NCBI RefSeq assembly: GCF_000003855.2
Contig: NW_003101672.1
Coordinates: 1,320,134 to 1,384,133, forward strand
DNA length: 64,000 nucleotides
Origin: Blastomyces gilchristii SLH14081
Lineage: Eukaryota > Ascomycota > Eurotiomycetes > Onygenales > Ajellomycetaceae
Direction of reading: 5' to 3'
Under the pieces are notes generated by a model. That model did no database searches. It was not told the DNA's origin and was given only the letters and a program-made list of their open reading frames with translations. This document shows positions 22,888 to 35,418 of the stretch, in pieces. The translations under genes were made by a program, and so were the position numbers. The stretch's first letter is position 1. The number at the start of each line of letters is the position of its first letter.

Positions 22888-23999
22888 TCACCCTAGGGGC
22901 AGAAGATTTAAGCACGATTGGGAACGAATGATGGCTTCTCTGAGGCCAGCAACCTGTGTAGCATTATTTTGCATCGATTCGAGGTGGCTACGAAGCTGTT
23001 TAATCAAAGGGTATAGTTCCGAATCGGGATCGATCTGTTTCGATTTTGTAAATCAGTTGGACAAAGTCGAAGGGGACAAAAAGAATATTCGACGTAAGGG
23101 CATTTTGTCCCATACCTCGCACAGCATACTGGTGTTATCTTTCGGTCCAGTGAATGTAAAGTCTGTACTCCCATCGCTTCGCTCTCCCGAGCGTTCCAGA
23201 CGCCGAATGACTGGATGAGCCTAACATGACAAGTCAGCGCCTTTTGTGAAAGGGAACCTTCACTAATAATGCAGGAAATAGCGTAATGTACATTTCTTGT
23301 CTGTCGCTTTCTTTCCACTTGTGCTGTTCTCGCATTCTTTTCCAGCTCCTCAAGCTGTGCTCTCTCTCTTGCAAGCTGAGCTTCTTCTCGTTTGATCTCT
23401 GCTCTTAATAAATCCGCGGAATTAGCGGCCGTGGCCAATTGAAGCTCCAAAGCGCGCTACACAGCATTCTCAGTTCTAGCTTATGTTCACATCAAATTGA
23501 GATTCGAGAATACTAACATTGTCATCCAATGCAGCTTCGTAGTCGAAATCGGCATCCTGAGTTCCCGGTGGGAATGGCATTCGAGGTAACCGTCTTCCTA
23601 AACTGTTGTTCGCGCCAAATGTGCTATTAGCAAGGTGCTATTATGGTGCGAAACCAATTTCCTCCCTGATAAAAAAAATCCGAAAATTTGCAAATTCAAG
23701 GGTTGATACAAAGGTGTACCCTGTACATACTTTTTTCTGACGGCGAGTACTGCGGATTGGGCTTCAATTCGCTTCCTTTCGTCACGATGTCTCACAACGA
23801 CCGGCCGCTCAATCGATCGGAAAAGTTCTTTAATTTTCTCCTGGACAGAATCAGGTAAAGTAGTCCATTTTGATTTAATCGTGCGTTCCGAGATATGACG
23901 GGTCCTGGGTTTCAACATCGCGAAACTCTTGCTGTCGTGCTCTCCTTCATCTTGCCGCTCGTCGGCATCATCAGAGCGCTGTTTGCGCTTTGGAGGCAT
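22888..23999 (-). CDS. CENP-Q/Fta7-like inner kinetochore protein
   Basis: Five exons: 23999-23731, 23602-23518, 23456-23292, 23220-23116, 23034-22888; 256 aa. The N-terminus is basic (MPPKRKQRSDD), followed by LKPRTRHISERTIKSKW and PVVVRHRDERKR. Next comes LGRRLPRMPFPPGT, then a long coiled coil (LLRAEIKREEAQLARERAQL...) and a C-terminal helix pair (ELYPLIKQLRSHL...VAGLREAI). This order is that of the CENP-Q family (S. pombe Fta7, yeast Okp1), a COMA/CCAN component that links centromeric chromatin to the outer kinetochore. The family evolves fast, so the name rests on architecture and motif memory rather than strong identity. Confidence 0.75.
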
Positions 24000-26900
24000 G
24001 ATCGCTGCGGTCCGAAGTGGGCAGGCAATTCAGGATAAATATCGGATCAACCCACAAAACTAATCGCCCATATCGATAGATATTCTCCAGGTCTCCTTGT
24101 ATAGATGAACTGGCTTTGTTTGGATTCCAAGTCACGCTCCCAAGCACAACACGCCAAGAATTTGGTTACCTTATCTTCACGTGATATGGAACCCAGCCGC
24201 AACCTCCACTCCACTATCATTTCAGAGTCCACCTTGCCCAACATGAACATCTTCGAGAGAGCGGGAAGAACGAGCGAATATCCACAAAATCGAGACTATC
24301 ACGATTTGCCGGGCCTAAAGCCTTAGCATCAGACATGGACCTAGCTTAGGAGGGTCCGTGATCTAGATGTCCCGTTCACTCGTCGATTCGGATGCACATT
24401 ACGACCATGAACTCATCCCACTACTGTCTCATCTTGTTTTTAGTATGGCAAATATTTTATAATAACGCGACCCATGTGAATCTGTACGAGGAACCGCATG
24501 GTTCAGCTCTTTTGGTCTTCTCACTAACAAGCGTGGCTTTCTCGTATGCCAGGAACCACGGTTTTTCGGCTGCGTGTTGCATGCGTGAATGATTAGAATC
24601 CTAGCAACCCTTCAGCAACACGCCTTGTTCTTGAGGTTTTATCCTTCAAATTAGGGATGCATATTGTGCCTTTATTCATCATAAGGGTTTGTGTCTATTG
24701 GAACGCAATCTCGAAGGAGCTGCAGGGTTCACAGGCGCACTCGACGTTAAGCCCCGCGAAGCTGAAGACTACCTGCAGTTTACGGGTCATAAAACAGAGC
24801 TCTCCATTTGAAATGACGAGTCAATCTAAATTTCCACCTAAAAATAAAGCCGGCTTGGCTTCGGGCAGATGGCAACCCAGGTCCAGCCATTTTAGCCCAA
24901 CGTCCAAGGGGAAGCTCTCTTCTTTGCCTTTGGCATGTGATCCCCCAGACTTTTTGGTGGCTGATTTTGAGAAAGAGAGAGAGAGTCAAATACGAAAACG
25001 AAGAGGGATCACCCGCACTTACTAAAAGGCTCAGGATCTCTTCTGCTGAAACAGACTCTCGCTAGCGGGATTTTGCGGAATGGAAATGAGGAAAACTTGG
25101 AAGAAAATCACCCTTTGTGCTACGGCCGCCCCTTGAATAGCTTTGCAAAGCAAAGTTTGCGGATCTTTTCCAAGGATCACCATAACCCTTCATTTCTTTC
25201 CCCAGCACATTACCAAGGCCCTCGTTTAATTCGTCGCCGTACTCGGGACTGGGAAAGGAGAATTTCGGGTGTGGGTTCTCCCTGCTACGAATCTACGATG
25301 CCCATCACAGTCCGTCTCTCCACATAATTCTCCGCAAACCCCTGATCACAACGGCAACGTACCGGTTTTGCCAAGCTATATTGCATATCCAACCTACAAA
25401 TAATTTTCCCGCAAACTCCCCAGTCTTTGCTTACTATGATTTATCAATTACTCCTTGAACTTGGATATGACTGCCCCTTATTTGTGGTTTTGCCATCTTC
25501 AGGGTATTCGCATCCAGTTTCTTTAAGATGCCTCCGAGGCGAACGTGATCATGACATGATCAGATCTCTTGCCCTAGCCAGGGTTGTTTGATATTTCATC
25601 CAGCCTTTGAACGTCACCATAGTGGAAGCCCGCCCGCCCACACCCTAATAAATTCGGCAAAAAAAACCCCAGTCAACGTCCAGACTCACAAGTAGCAGAG
25701 AGCAGGTTGAAGCTGAGCATATCCCAGCCGTACTCTCCCCCTTCCCCGCCTCTTCTTGCTTAGCTTCGGAGCAGCAATCTGATCATTCTCTCCCCTACCA
25801 AATTGCTCGCATATACGAGCTAAAACTCATCCGATGGTGCCTGCCAGATAATTTGATGATGGTATCAAAGAAACAAGAACGTACAGGCCAGCCCATGCTC
25901 ACCCGGTACTAATAACTTAGATACAATAACGGTGCTTACATGCAATCACTCTAATAGGCTAACTCCCTCCAACTTTCCCATCTCAGACGCGAGCGCGGTG
26001 GAGGAAGCCGGATGGGGTCCTTCTCCGAAAAAAAACCAACTCCGGAATCAGAACGAGGGGTATCGAACCATCTCCACTGGCAAGTCAACTAGCTGGCTAC
26101 CCCATACTCCTGCCCCCCTTACAGCTTCGCCACACATCCGCAGATCCTTGTCCAAAGTCGCCAGTCAGTTTTTATAGACTCAAAACCATGATCATTATTA
26201 TTGTCATTCTCACTATGAGTATATTCTCACCCTAACTCAACTCCTTGCGTCACCCAGCCGGCTCTACCTTTTCATGACCTTATTCTCACTCTATTCTAGC
26301 CATTCAAGCAACTTCCAAATGGTGACATGTACGCAGCAGCGTCGTACATCCAAACACGCCAGCCAGCCATGTTATTAGGTATACCCCGTAGCTACGCACG
26401 GAGCACCCCCAGAGGTAATCTATATTCCAGTGCACTGATGTGTATGTGTTGACGTGAGATTCTAGTTGGCCAGAGCGCCTCTCACCCTGTGTGTAAGGAC
26501 GTGGCTGGCAGAGCTAAATCAAACCTTTTTTTTTTAAAAAAAAAAAAAAAAAAATACAAGTGCCAGGTGTGTGGAGAAACGAGTTAGGGAAGCAAGCGGG
26601 AGCTCCAGGTTACATGGGACAAAAATAAAGTAAAAAAAACGGAAAAGGGAAAGGGAAAAGCCAGAAATGAAGTAAAATATCTACTCTCCAAGGCCAAAAC
26701 AAAAAGCCTTGAGACGGAATCTAAAGTACATGAACCATTCAATGGTCCGTATACATGACGAAAGGAACAGATCAGGGCAGCGCTAGCAACCAAATCAAGA
26801 AGTTAAAATAGACCCTCTCGGATCAATCGTCGCTTGTTTCCCTTGCCTCCCTCCCGCCTGTGCTCCCCCCCCCCTCGGGACCTGAAACCACCACTCCCCG

Positions 26901-27602
26901 TCCGTCCTGCCAGAGTTAGAAAATGAGGAATGAGGAATGCATGAGACAAAAAAAGCGAAAATCAAGATATAAGTGTAATTGAGCTGTATGTAGTTACCAA
27001 AAGAAAAAGAAAGGAGTAAATCGGAACGAAGCAGACTGGAACGGGCTGGTAGGTAACGCTTTTATTTATCCTTGTTATTGTTGTTGTAGCTTCGTAAAGG
27101 AAAGAGATAGAGATAGAGCTAGAGAAGAGAGTTGTTTGACACTGTTTTATGAATCGTTGTTTTATGTTTTTATGTTTTTATTAATTATATACATGAAAAC
27201 GAAAGATGCGCGAGGCTTCGTCCGTGGGCTTTCTCTCTTTATTTCTTTTTCTCTTTTTCTTCCGCCTTCATTTGGGATAGAACCAACTGTGTTTGTTTGT
27301 GGTGGTTGTGATGATTCATCCCTCCCACCCATCTCTTCATTCAATAATTGCAGCAGCGTAATAGGCGCGAAATGTGGTATATAAATTAGATGCAGAAAAG
27401 AAAGCATGATAGCTCTGAAAAAGTAAAATATCAAAAAACAGAGGTATGGTATGATCAGGATATATATATGCATATATATATAGAAAATGAAGACAGAGTG
27501 AAAATTTATATATATGAGAATTATAAAAATGTTCGGGGAGGAATGACAAAAAAGGAAAACCAGGGGGAATAAAAAATAAATGAAAAAGAAAAACGTAGAT
27601 TT
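24000..27602. other. 3.6-kb region without a recognisable gene
   Basis: Largest gene-free stretch. It includes the CENP-Q gene promoter (left) and the bHLH 3' flank (right; about 26600-27600 is purine-rich on plus, so pyrimidine-rich on the bHLH sense strand). A T10-A19 run lies at 26526-26554, and TA-rich microsatellite sequence near 27460-27515. The frame 24657-25025 (122 codons) has no domain I recognise. A tRNA-like segment near 26016-26106 fails the cloverleaf test. A noncoding transcript or species-specific gene could be hidden here. Confidence 0.5.
26526..26554. repeat. T10-A19 homopolymer junction
   Basis: Ten T followed directly by nineteen A, a self-complementary homopolymer junction in intergenic DNA. 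Length may be affected by sequencing slippage. Confidence 0.9.
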
Positions 27603-29230
27603 TTATCCCGTGGTCATATCCGTCGCCATAGTAGTAGTACTTGTATTCGTACCAGTCACATGCTTCTTCTTCAACTCATCCAGCTGATTCTGCAACCTCT
27701 CATTACCACGCAATAGATCCTCTAACCACTCCGCAGCCTGCACGAGCATGGTGCTCTTGCTGAAGCCGCCACCGTGTAGTTCCGGTACGAGAGCGCATAG
27801 GTCATCGAAGCCTTGCTTGATGAGGTTTCGCCGCTTCTGCTCGGAAAGGATGTGGTTGGTTCGTTTCTGCTCTTCCGTGAGGTTTTCGCGTGGTTTGCCG
27901 CCTTGTCCTGTCTTGGGTTTTCGAGTTGTTGTTGTCGTTGTTGAATCTGTGCCGGTGGAAGAGAAGCGTCTGGATCTTGATGAGGATTGGCGGCCGTTTG
28001 GCTCTTTGTTGTTTGTGCTGTTATTCGTGCTGTTGATTTTATTGTTATTATTTGGTGGGTCGATATCCATGTCATCGTCCTTCATTCTGTTCCTGCTCTT
28101 TCGGCGCTTCTTGGGTCTTGAGCCGTCTTCAGCTTGCGTTGGATCGTTTTGCGTGGGTATCGACGCTGACGAAGATTTAACGCCGTTATTTGTGCTTGGG
28201 CTTGGTGCGGATGTGCCTAGGGAAGCCCATTCTGGCATCGCAGGATCAAATGATCTTCGAACAGGACTTGAAGCGCGTGTGTTGGTTGCGCTACTTTGAG
28301 ACTCCAGGCAATCCAGGTTTTGTAGTAGATCTTTGGTACGATCTTCTTCGTTAGGTTCGTCTACGGGAGCACGGTAACGTCGATCTGAAAATCTGGAATC
28401 TGAGCCCCATCGGAGCGTGCTGATTCGCTGTTGTTGTTCAGGCCCGAGATGGTGCTCGACGTCGAAATACATTTTGGTGGTATGGAATCCTTTACCAAGC
28501 ACAGCAATGTCCTTAGGTAAAGACCCAGGTGGCAGTGCCTCAACGAAACGTGGAGGTAGGAAGGAGGATTTTGTCCTCGAGCTATTGTTACTATGAGAAT
28601 TGTTATAGCCGTGAACGCCATTAAGATAATTGTTGTTTTCCGTAGTGAACATGTGGTCAGGGGCGTAATCATGCGAAATAAGGTTGTTTTTATGATAAAG
28701 CATGGAAGCGGCAGCTAAGACGTCCGAACTATGCGACGATGGTGTCTTTCCCACAGTAATTCCCTCTTGATGTATCCCGTTCGCGAAGGATGGAACTGGT
28801 CCCAGAGACGTTGTTGAACCTTCAAAGGTAGGAGGGAGCTCATCGGGCCATTCAAACCCAAAGTTTCCGCCCGGCTTATCTTGACCGAAGGAGAACCAGA
28901 AATCGTTATTGTCCAAATGATCCATTGACATGAAGAAATTGTTAAGCATACTAGATTCCGTATCATCTAGGAGAGAGGGTCCAGGTGGCGGCGCGGGTGG
29001 CCCGTCATACGGCGAATCGACATTGAATGCAGGATCTGTTGATGTTATTATGATTGTTCTTTTCTTTTCCTTTTTTACTTATATTGGATTGGAGGAAATG
29101 GACAAGGATAAAAGGACATATTTTATATTTTATATTTGCACGTACATCCAAAAGGGCCTGGAGGCGGGGAAGCTCGCCTCAGGTGGTGATCATGTTGATG
29201 GTGGATAGGTTCTGGCGCACTCGTTTCCAT
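27603..29230 (-). CDS. bHLH transcription factor, INO4-like
   Basis: Two exons: 29230-29146 and 29035-27603; 505 aa. The second exon is a long open frame; the first (METSAPEPIHHQHDHH...) was chosen because it is the nearest ATG exon with a good GTACGT donor in the right phase, and is less certain. Residues 1-380 are disordered, rich in Ser, Asn and Pro, with a nuclear-localisation-like RPKKRRKSRNR. The C-terminal bHLH has basic region EEQKRTNHILSEQKRR, helix 1 NLIKQGFDDLCALVPEL, a GGGFSKS loop and helix 2 with leucines (LVQAAEWLEDLLRGNERLQNQL). Yeast Ino4 pairs with Ino2 to activate phospholipid genes; whether this protein does so is inference from the domain only. Confidence 0.8.
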
Positions 29231-31507
29231 CTTGGACAACGGATCGAGCCAGCGATTTGTATATAAAAACGCTCCTCTCGAACCTGGGCAATCGAAAAAG
29301 CAAAGTTGATTTATATGTGTGAAGCGCGCGTCAAACTCATGAACGGAACGGGTGTAACATGCGTTGTTGGCCGGGCCGTGAAAATATGGGTGTGGTATAG
29401 GATCCGGGGATTTGGCGGGGAGGGGAGAGTTTTATAGGAAGGGAAACGGCGCTGTTCTAAAGGGAGGGGGAGAGAGGGGGGAGATATAGAGAGATATAAC
29501 GCGAGAGACAGACAGACAGACAGACAGACAGATAGAGAGATAGACAAGTTCCGTCGGAGAGTCCCGAAGCTTAGATAGAATGAGGAGGAGCAAGAAGTGA
29601 GATGATGGAGTTACTTTTGCGGTGGAAATTCTGGAAAACCTGGAGAAGGTCGGGATTTATAAACGGAGGGAGAAGTGGCGCAAGTCTGGGGAAAGAAAAA
29701 GGCCAGCAGGATTGTTTGTCTGTTAGTAGTCTGATAGCAAAGCGGGAAGTAGGATAAGGATGTCTTAGCCTAGGCGGGGCCACCGCAACCAGTGACCAGC
29801 ATCAAAACTTGGAGTCGAGATGGTTTGTTGTTCCGGTTAATCCTGTTAATTGTGCGATTCTTGCTATTATGATTATTATGTATTGATATATTTTATTTTT
29901 TTGTTTTTGCCCCCAAATGGTTTCGGCGCAGACAACACTGTCACATGCTCCGAACCCGAAGCCGAACACACAACTGCGACGACTGACTTTGGATGACTAA
30001 GCTTCCCCCGAGCTTGTCCGTGAATAATACCGTACCGGGCCCAGTACATTATTACGCCCAAACCCCACAGCTTTTTACAAGGCTGCCACACCTGCCAACC
30101 CCTCGCGTGACAGATCGCTGTAATTCTTCGGCAGTAATTCCCGCAATTGTACGGAGTAGCAACTGCTGTACGAAGTACATTACACGCTATTCCTAAATAA
30201 GACTAAGCTGCCAGGGTAGGGTCCGAGCGTCCCTTGGCGTTCATACGTGCCCTTAGTCAGCTGCGTCTAGTCCGGATCGGGAAACCAAGCTTCTCACCCG
30301 CGACATCATCCTGGATAAATTCCCCGACAGCTCTCCGCAGGAAGAAACACGCCGCGGTCGATGCAGCGTCAAACAGATAAAAGCGATCGCCGGGCCATCT
30401 GATACCATACCTGTCGAGAGGAGCAATTCCGGTTTGCTGCTACCTGTCCAGCACAAAATTAGGGAGATTGCGGCGTCAACGGCTCCGTTTCATCCACACC
30501 TTATTATTTGACTAAATCCACTTCGCGTAATTCCTCCGTATTTAGTGCTCTTTTACAGCTCCCAATTGCCCCGTTGACTCCATCCACACGGTCCACCACT
30601 CCGGGAAAAAATCCATTTGACTCAAATATCGTTATAGGCTGCCGTACCGGGACTTTTCACCCGCTAATAAGTTAGTAAGATCTCGCTGCGCTGCAGGGAC
30701 CGAGGTCGAATTCACACACGGTGCTCTGCAAATCGGATTCAGGCCCAGGTAAAACGCGCACCTTGTCCGCACCGCATCAGCTTGAAGAGTTAATAATAAA
30801 TAAAACGATGCAGGCTGTCTGAAACAGAGCCTCTCCATCGCACATTAGCGCAGTTCTCATTTCTTCAAACAACCCTATCCCTATCAATGACGTTTTCGCG
30901 CTCCAGTAATCGCTATTATCCCTATTGTTATTCCTCTCTCCTGTTTTCGCGCGCAAACAAAGTTTCGCCTGCTCGCTGATCCCGACCCTACCGGCAGCTG
31001 GAGAAGGGGGAGAGACACTAACTACTATCTTCGCTTATATCAACTGGCGTGGCCGCGTGGGCTAGTACCCAGCGGGACCCCTCACCATAAACACATCACT
31101 ATCGCGACTCCCCTCCTCTCTTTCCGACGGAAGTTGGGGATCGTCAGGAGCTAAATATCTTCGTTTTGCATGCATAGTTTCCTTAGCATTTTCTCTTCTC
31201 TGAAAATCTCCGATCCTTCCCCGCATCTTTATAAAAAGGGGTGATATATTTCCTTGCGTCAGTGGTGAACATGGAGGCAAAGTTTCTCCATGTTCAACCC
31301 CTGAAACTTAATGCGAAGATACTCAAGCCGTATGTAGAGTTCTCACCACCTTCTGTGATCACTCCTGGTTTTGTCGTAGCTGGGGAATATTTTACTGTGC
31401 GCGAATCGCCGCATGCGGTATGCCCGTTCTTGATAACTGACAGTCTGAATTTGGATTTGAACACAGAATACTTCGCGCGCACGTTCTAGGTTATCTTACG
31501 GTCACAG
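29231..31507 (+). other. Intergenic 2.3 kb; bHLH promoter and 5' part of the TMEM135-like gene
   Basis: A (GACA)n microsatellite lies at 29507-29530 and TACGGAGTA at 30150-30158. The left half is the bHLH promoter. The missing first exon(s) of the TMEM135-like gene should lie in the right part. A plus-strand frame at 31241-31489 (first ATG at 31251) is a poor match for that family and I do not adopt it. Confidence 0.45.
29507..29530. repeat. (GACA)6 microsatellite
   Basis: Six perfect copies of GACA followed by GATA/GAGA variants, in the bHLH upstream region. Confidence 0.95.
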
Positions 31508-33117
31508 GACCTAAACTGATCACTTTTCTCAAAGTACTTCGCAGAAAAGATTTGAGTAGCGAAGATAAATTCAACCGCGTGCGTCTAGATTCCTTAAAAT
31601 CCCTTGCATAGATTTATTGAATCTACGTGTCTACTAAGACGAGCTACAATTGGGCCCTATGAAAAGAAAAGAAAAGAAAAGAATTAAAAGAAAGTACTGA
31701 CGTTTAGCGACACCCTTGGACAGCTCTTTAAAGTTTTAAGTGGATCGTTTCACTGGAACAGATTCCCTGCGTTTTGCGCATTGCTTGTCGGAGGCTCAAC
31801 TCTACTTCCAGCCATCCTTGGGCCGCTCTTCAAGGGAGCTTGGGGTAAAGGAAAAGTCAAAGTTCGACCAGCCTTAGCACAGAGCTCATTGCGCACGATT
31901 CGTTTTCTTGCTGCCCTTTTATCTGCGTGGCTTTGCTTCCCCATTCTTAACTCTAGAAATGAAACCCCTCGAACTGAGGCCACCTCGACTTCGGAGGAAG
32001 AGGCTGCAATTAATGACATAGCTCCGAAGGCAAAACGGAGCAAACGACAGAAAGTCCCAGGCCCTCCTGGTCTAGCCGGGAAAACACTCGACTTAAGTCT
32101 TTTCGCGCTCATCAGAGCAACAGACGCTGTTGCATGCATGGCATGGGATCGTTGGCGAAATCACCGAGAGGCACGAAGTAAATGGACATATGCGGAGTCC
32201 ATCACCCCTCAGTTAACAGACGCTGGTGTCTTTGCTATAAGCTCAGCCATAGTTATGTGGGCGTGGTTCTATCTACCAGAGAGATTACCTGCCTCCTACC
32301 GTAGGTGGATCGGAGAAGCCGCGCAAGTCGACAACCGTCTGATCGAAGCACTTCGCTCAGCCAGAAGGGGCGAATGGGAATATGGAAAACCATCAGAGAA
32401 TGAACCACCACTACAATCTATGTGCGCTGACTATAATCTACCTCGAGAATGGGGAGATCCAGAGAAAACAATCCCTTTCCCCTGCGAGCTTGTCCACATG
32501 GGCTGCGGCCCCAGTTGCGAGAAACATGCCATATGGAGATTTGCCAAAGCTTTCCGCTTCGCCTGCGCCACATACCTACCCATCCAGCTTGCCCTGCGCT
32601 GGCGATCACGGTCCGTAACTGTATTCATCAACGCAGTTAAAAACGGCATTCGCTCCTCTGCTTTCCTAAGTTTCTTTATCAGTATTTTCTACTATTCCGT
32701 TTGCCTGGCGCGAACGAGATTGGGACCACGGTTATTTAGCCGCAAACACGTTACACCTATGATGTGGGACTCCGGGCTTTGTGTTGCTGCTGGATGTATG
32801 ATGTGTGGTTGGAGCATTTTGGTTGAGAATGCGAAGAAGCGTCTGGAGGTTGCCCTTTTCGTGGCGCCGAGGGCGGCGGCGACGTTGTTGCCGCGAAGAT
32901 ATGATGAGAAGGTATGATTTAAATTAACTCTCCTTCTTTCGACGTGCATTTTTATGCTAATTGCTTTCCTCTCCCCGTCTAAAAAAAATAGTATCAATGG
33001 AGGGAGCAAGCCGCATTCTCCGTCAGCACCGCAATCGTCTTAACTTGCATCCAGGAACGACCAGAAATGATCAGAGGTGTCTTGGGAAGGGTTTTGGGTC
33101 AGGTTTTCAAACATTAG
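31508..33117 (+). CDS. TMEM135-like integral membrane protein, 5' end unresolved
   Basis: Exons seen: <31508-31582, 31695-32911, 32992-33117, about 472 residues. The 5' exon ahead of GPKLITFLKVLRRKDL is not identified, so the true start is upstream. The internal exon join (KFNRVLLTFSDTLGQLFKVL) uses a weak GTCTAG donor but restores frame and residues. Features: several hydrophobic segments (FCALLVGGSTLLPAIL; AGVFAISSAIVMWAWFYL; SFFISIFYYSVC; LCVAAGCMMCGWSI) and a Cys/His patch (CELVHMGCGPSCEKH) like the cysteine-rich region of TMEM135-type proteins. In animals TMEM135 is linked to mitochondria and peroxisomes; fungal function is unknown. Family call is from memory of motif layout. Confidence 0.65.
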
Positions 33118-33757
33118 CGCTCTCTCTGAGGGCCCTGGAGGTTTACTCGCGAGCTCTCTTCTATGTATATAATTTACACCACTATTATAATATATAATAA
33201 TCTATCAGCAAGAATAATGGGGTGTTGCCTTTGTTTTTGTACCCCACAAGATCCGCTCTCCTCCTGTGTCTTTCTGCTTGTGTGGGTGGGAATGTGCTAT
33301 TTTACCCTAAAGCATAGTCGTAATTCATGAATTGACCTGAAGAGAGAAGAAATGACAAGTGACACTGTTTTTTGAAATTGTCTTTGGCTTTTAATGATCG
33401 AAAAGTGCTACTCCACTATGTATGGTGATTTTGCCTATACTTTGTAATGGTGCGCACTTGTTTTTCTCTTTGGAATCGCCTTTCGAAGAGAAAATCCATC
33501 TGGTGTATCTTCAATTAATTCTAAACCGGGAAAATATATGTAAAAATTCGAAAGCCATTTCCGCGTTAGAAGCTCAAGCTGCAGGTACCGCCAGTCCGCT
33601 CCGCTCCGCTAGCTCCGCTAACCGACCCATCACGTGATGAGCAAGATACCTTGGAGGTTCATCTCTCGGCGATTCTACCGCAACTTTGAAAACCACTCTC
33701 ATGGATTAAATAAAACAAACCAATTCTTACAAATTGTCGAGAGATTGAGTTGTTACT
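33118..33757 (+). other. Intergenic: TMEM135-like 3' flank and COX11 promoter
   Basis: 640 bp. CTCCG repeats near 33595-33615 and an AT-rich left half. No gene seen. Confidence 0.5.
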
Positions 33758-34750
33758 ATGGTGCCGCGGATAGTTCCATTATGGAGTCGAAGACTTCTAG
33801 GGCCGCAGCCATTCTCGATTTCGTCTTTTATCGGTAGACAACAGCGTCATGCATTTTCCACGCCCGCTGCACGACAGCAGCAAGTACGCACACCCACAAT
33901 ACAGAATAAGCTGTCTTATGGAAGTAATCAATCTGCCCTGTGAGTGATAGTTCTTTTCCCCGCCGGCTTCTTTGTCACAGTTTGATTTATATCATATGCC
34001 AATGCTGATTTTTTATTCTAGGTACTATGCTATCAGCTTAATTATTGGAACTGTTGCTCTTTCATATGGATCGGTTCCCATGTACAAAATGGTACTTAGC
34101 TTTTATTGTTTTTGAAATCTTCCGTACGACGTGTACAAAACGTGGCTAACGGGGAGTCGAACGATAAAATAGATATGCCAACAGACCGGCTGGAACGGCC
34201 AACCCGTCCAAACCCACCGCACCGAAGAAAACCCCGCCTCCCGCCTCAAACCCGTAACCTCATCCCGCCGATTACGAATTACCTTCAACGGATCCGTATC
34301 CGACGTTTTGCCTTGGAAATTCACACCCCAGCAGCGGGAAGTTAGAGTCCTCCCCGGCGAAACGGCACTGGCGTTTTACACGGCAACAAACGAGGGACCT
34401 GACGATATCATTGGCGTTGCTACTTACAGCGTTACTCCGGCGAAGGTGTCACCGTACTTCAGCAAGATCCAGTGCTTCTGCTTCGAGGAACAGAGATTGA
34501 GTGCGGGTGAATCGGTGGATATGCCCGTGTTTTTCTTCATCGATCCTGATTTTCACACGGATCCGGCTATGAGGAATATTGATACTATTACGCTGTCATA
34601 TACGTTTTTCAGTAAGTTGGCAGTTTTTGGAGTTGGATGTCCCGGATGGGTTTCAGAATCAGTTGCTGATATGACGTTTTTACTACAGAGGCTCGATATG
34701 ATTCTGATGGGGTTCTGAAGCCGATCCCAGGAATGGCTGTTCCCGCCTAG
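33758..34750 (+). CDS. COX11: Cytochrome c oxidase assembly factor COX11
   Basis: Four exons: 33758-33939, 34022-34091, 34173-34611, 34689-34750; 250 aa, normal for the family. An N-terminal basic presequence (MVPRIVPLWSRRLLG) is followed by one membrane segment (AISLIIGTVALSYGSVPMYKM). Then comes ICQQTGWNG and the beta-domain: RLRITFNGSVSDVLPWKFTPQQ, PGETALAFYTA, and the copper-binding CFCFEEQ. The end is YDSDGVLKPIPGM. Cox11 delivers copper to the CuB site of Cox1 from the intermembrane-space face of the inner membrane. All introns are GT-AG. RFC5 follows on the same strand after 668 bp. Confidence 0.96.
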
Positions 34751-35418
34751 TATTCGCACTCTAATTATGCAAGCGAACGGTCCACTCTTATAGGATTTCT
34801 ATGGAGCATGGGATTTTCTTTTTTCTTTTTTTTTTTTTTTTTTTTTTTTTTGGAAATTGCAATGCTCTTCCGGTTGGGGAGTCGTAGACCAGATGACTCC
34901 GCAGACCCCCCCCCGCCCATCCTCCACCGTCCACCCATTCGCATCGCCAGTGGACCATTCAAGGTCCATCCTAGGTCTAAAACTCCTATATATACCTGGG
35001 CAACTCGGATAATTTCACGAAGAAATCATTTGGGATATTGGCGGAATATCTGTATCTATAATCTCCCCTATACCGCTATGTATATTTTGGGCAAGGATTA
35101 CTTCAACGATAAACGGCGTTCTTTTGGGGGAATTAGATATTTATGACTAAAATAAATAGCATCACTCTTATCACTGTATAGAATTATATTTATAATATTT
35201 AAACCCGATATACAAATTGCGAGGTTCTCTTATCCCATAGCTCTGTTGTCCCGCTCGCGTTTCTCTCCCCCACCAACCCTCGGTAGTCAGCAAAAGCACA
35301 GACCACTAATTAAGGGTCGCGTGCAGCACGCGTCCGATGATGAGAAAGTTCTCTTATATCAAGCATCCACAATTCAACAACTGCATTTCGATTCCCAGTA
35401 CTTGATTTACCGCTGACA
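34751..35418 (+). other. Intergenic: COX11 3' flank and RFC5 promoter
   Basis: 668 bp with a 26-nt T run at 34826-34851 and a C-run near 34910. An ACGCGT box lies at 35328-35333, 86 bp before the RFC5 start. Confidence 0.6.
35328..35333 (+). promoter_or_regulatory. MCB-like element (ACGCGT) upstream of RFC5
   Basis: Exact MluI cell-cycle box, the binding core of MBF-type G1/S regulators in yeasts, 86 bp upstream of a replication gene. Function here is inferred from position and family. Confidence 0.5.

Noticed and set aside
24657..25025. 122-codon plus-strand frame
   Set aside because: No recognisable similarity, low-quality start, no supporting context.
26016..26106. tRNA-like segment on the minus strand (A-box-like TAGCCAGCTAG, GGTTCGATACC, T-run)
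   Set aside because: Acceptor and T-stem halves do not pair, so no cloverleaf forms; probably chance.
27748..28299. Long frame antisense to the bHLH gene
   Set aside because: Low-complexity shadow of the Ser/Asn/Lys-rich coding strand.
29507..29534. Tandem GACA repeat as a possible CRISPR or telomeric repeat
   Set aside because: Simple microsatellite with no spacers; not a telomere repeat.
31241..31489. 82-codon frame (first ATG at 31251) considered as first exon of the TMEM135-like gene
   Set aside because: Sequence does not resemble that family's N-terminus and no donor gives the needed phase with sensible residues.
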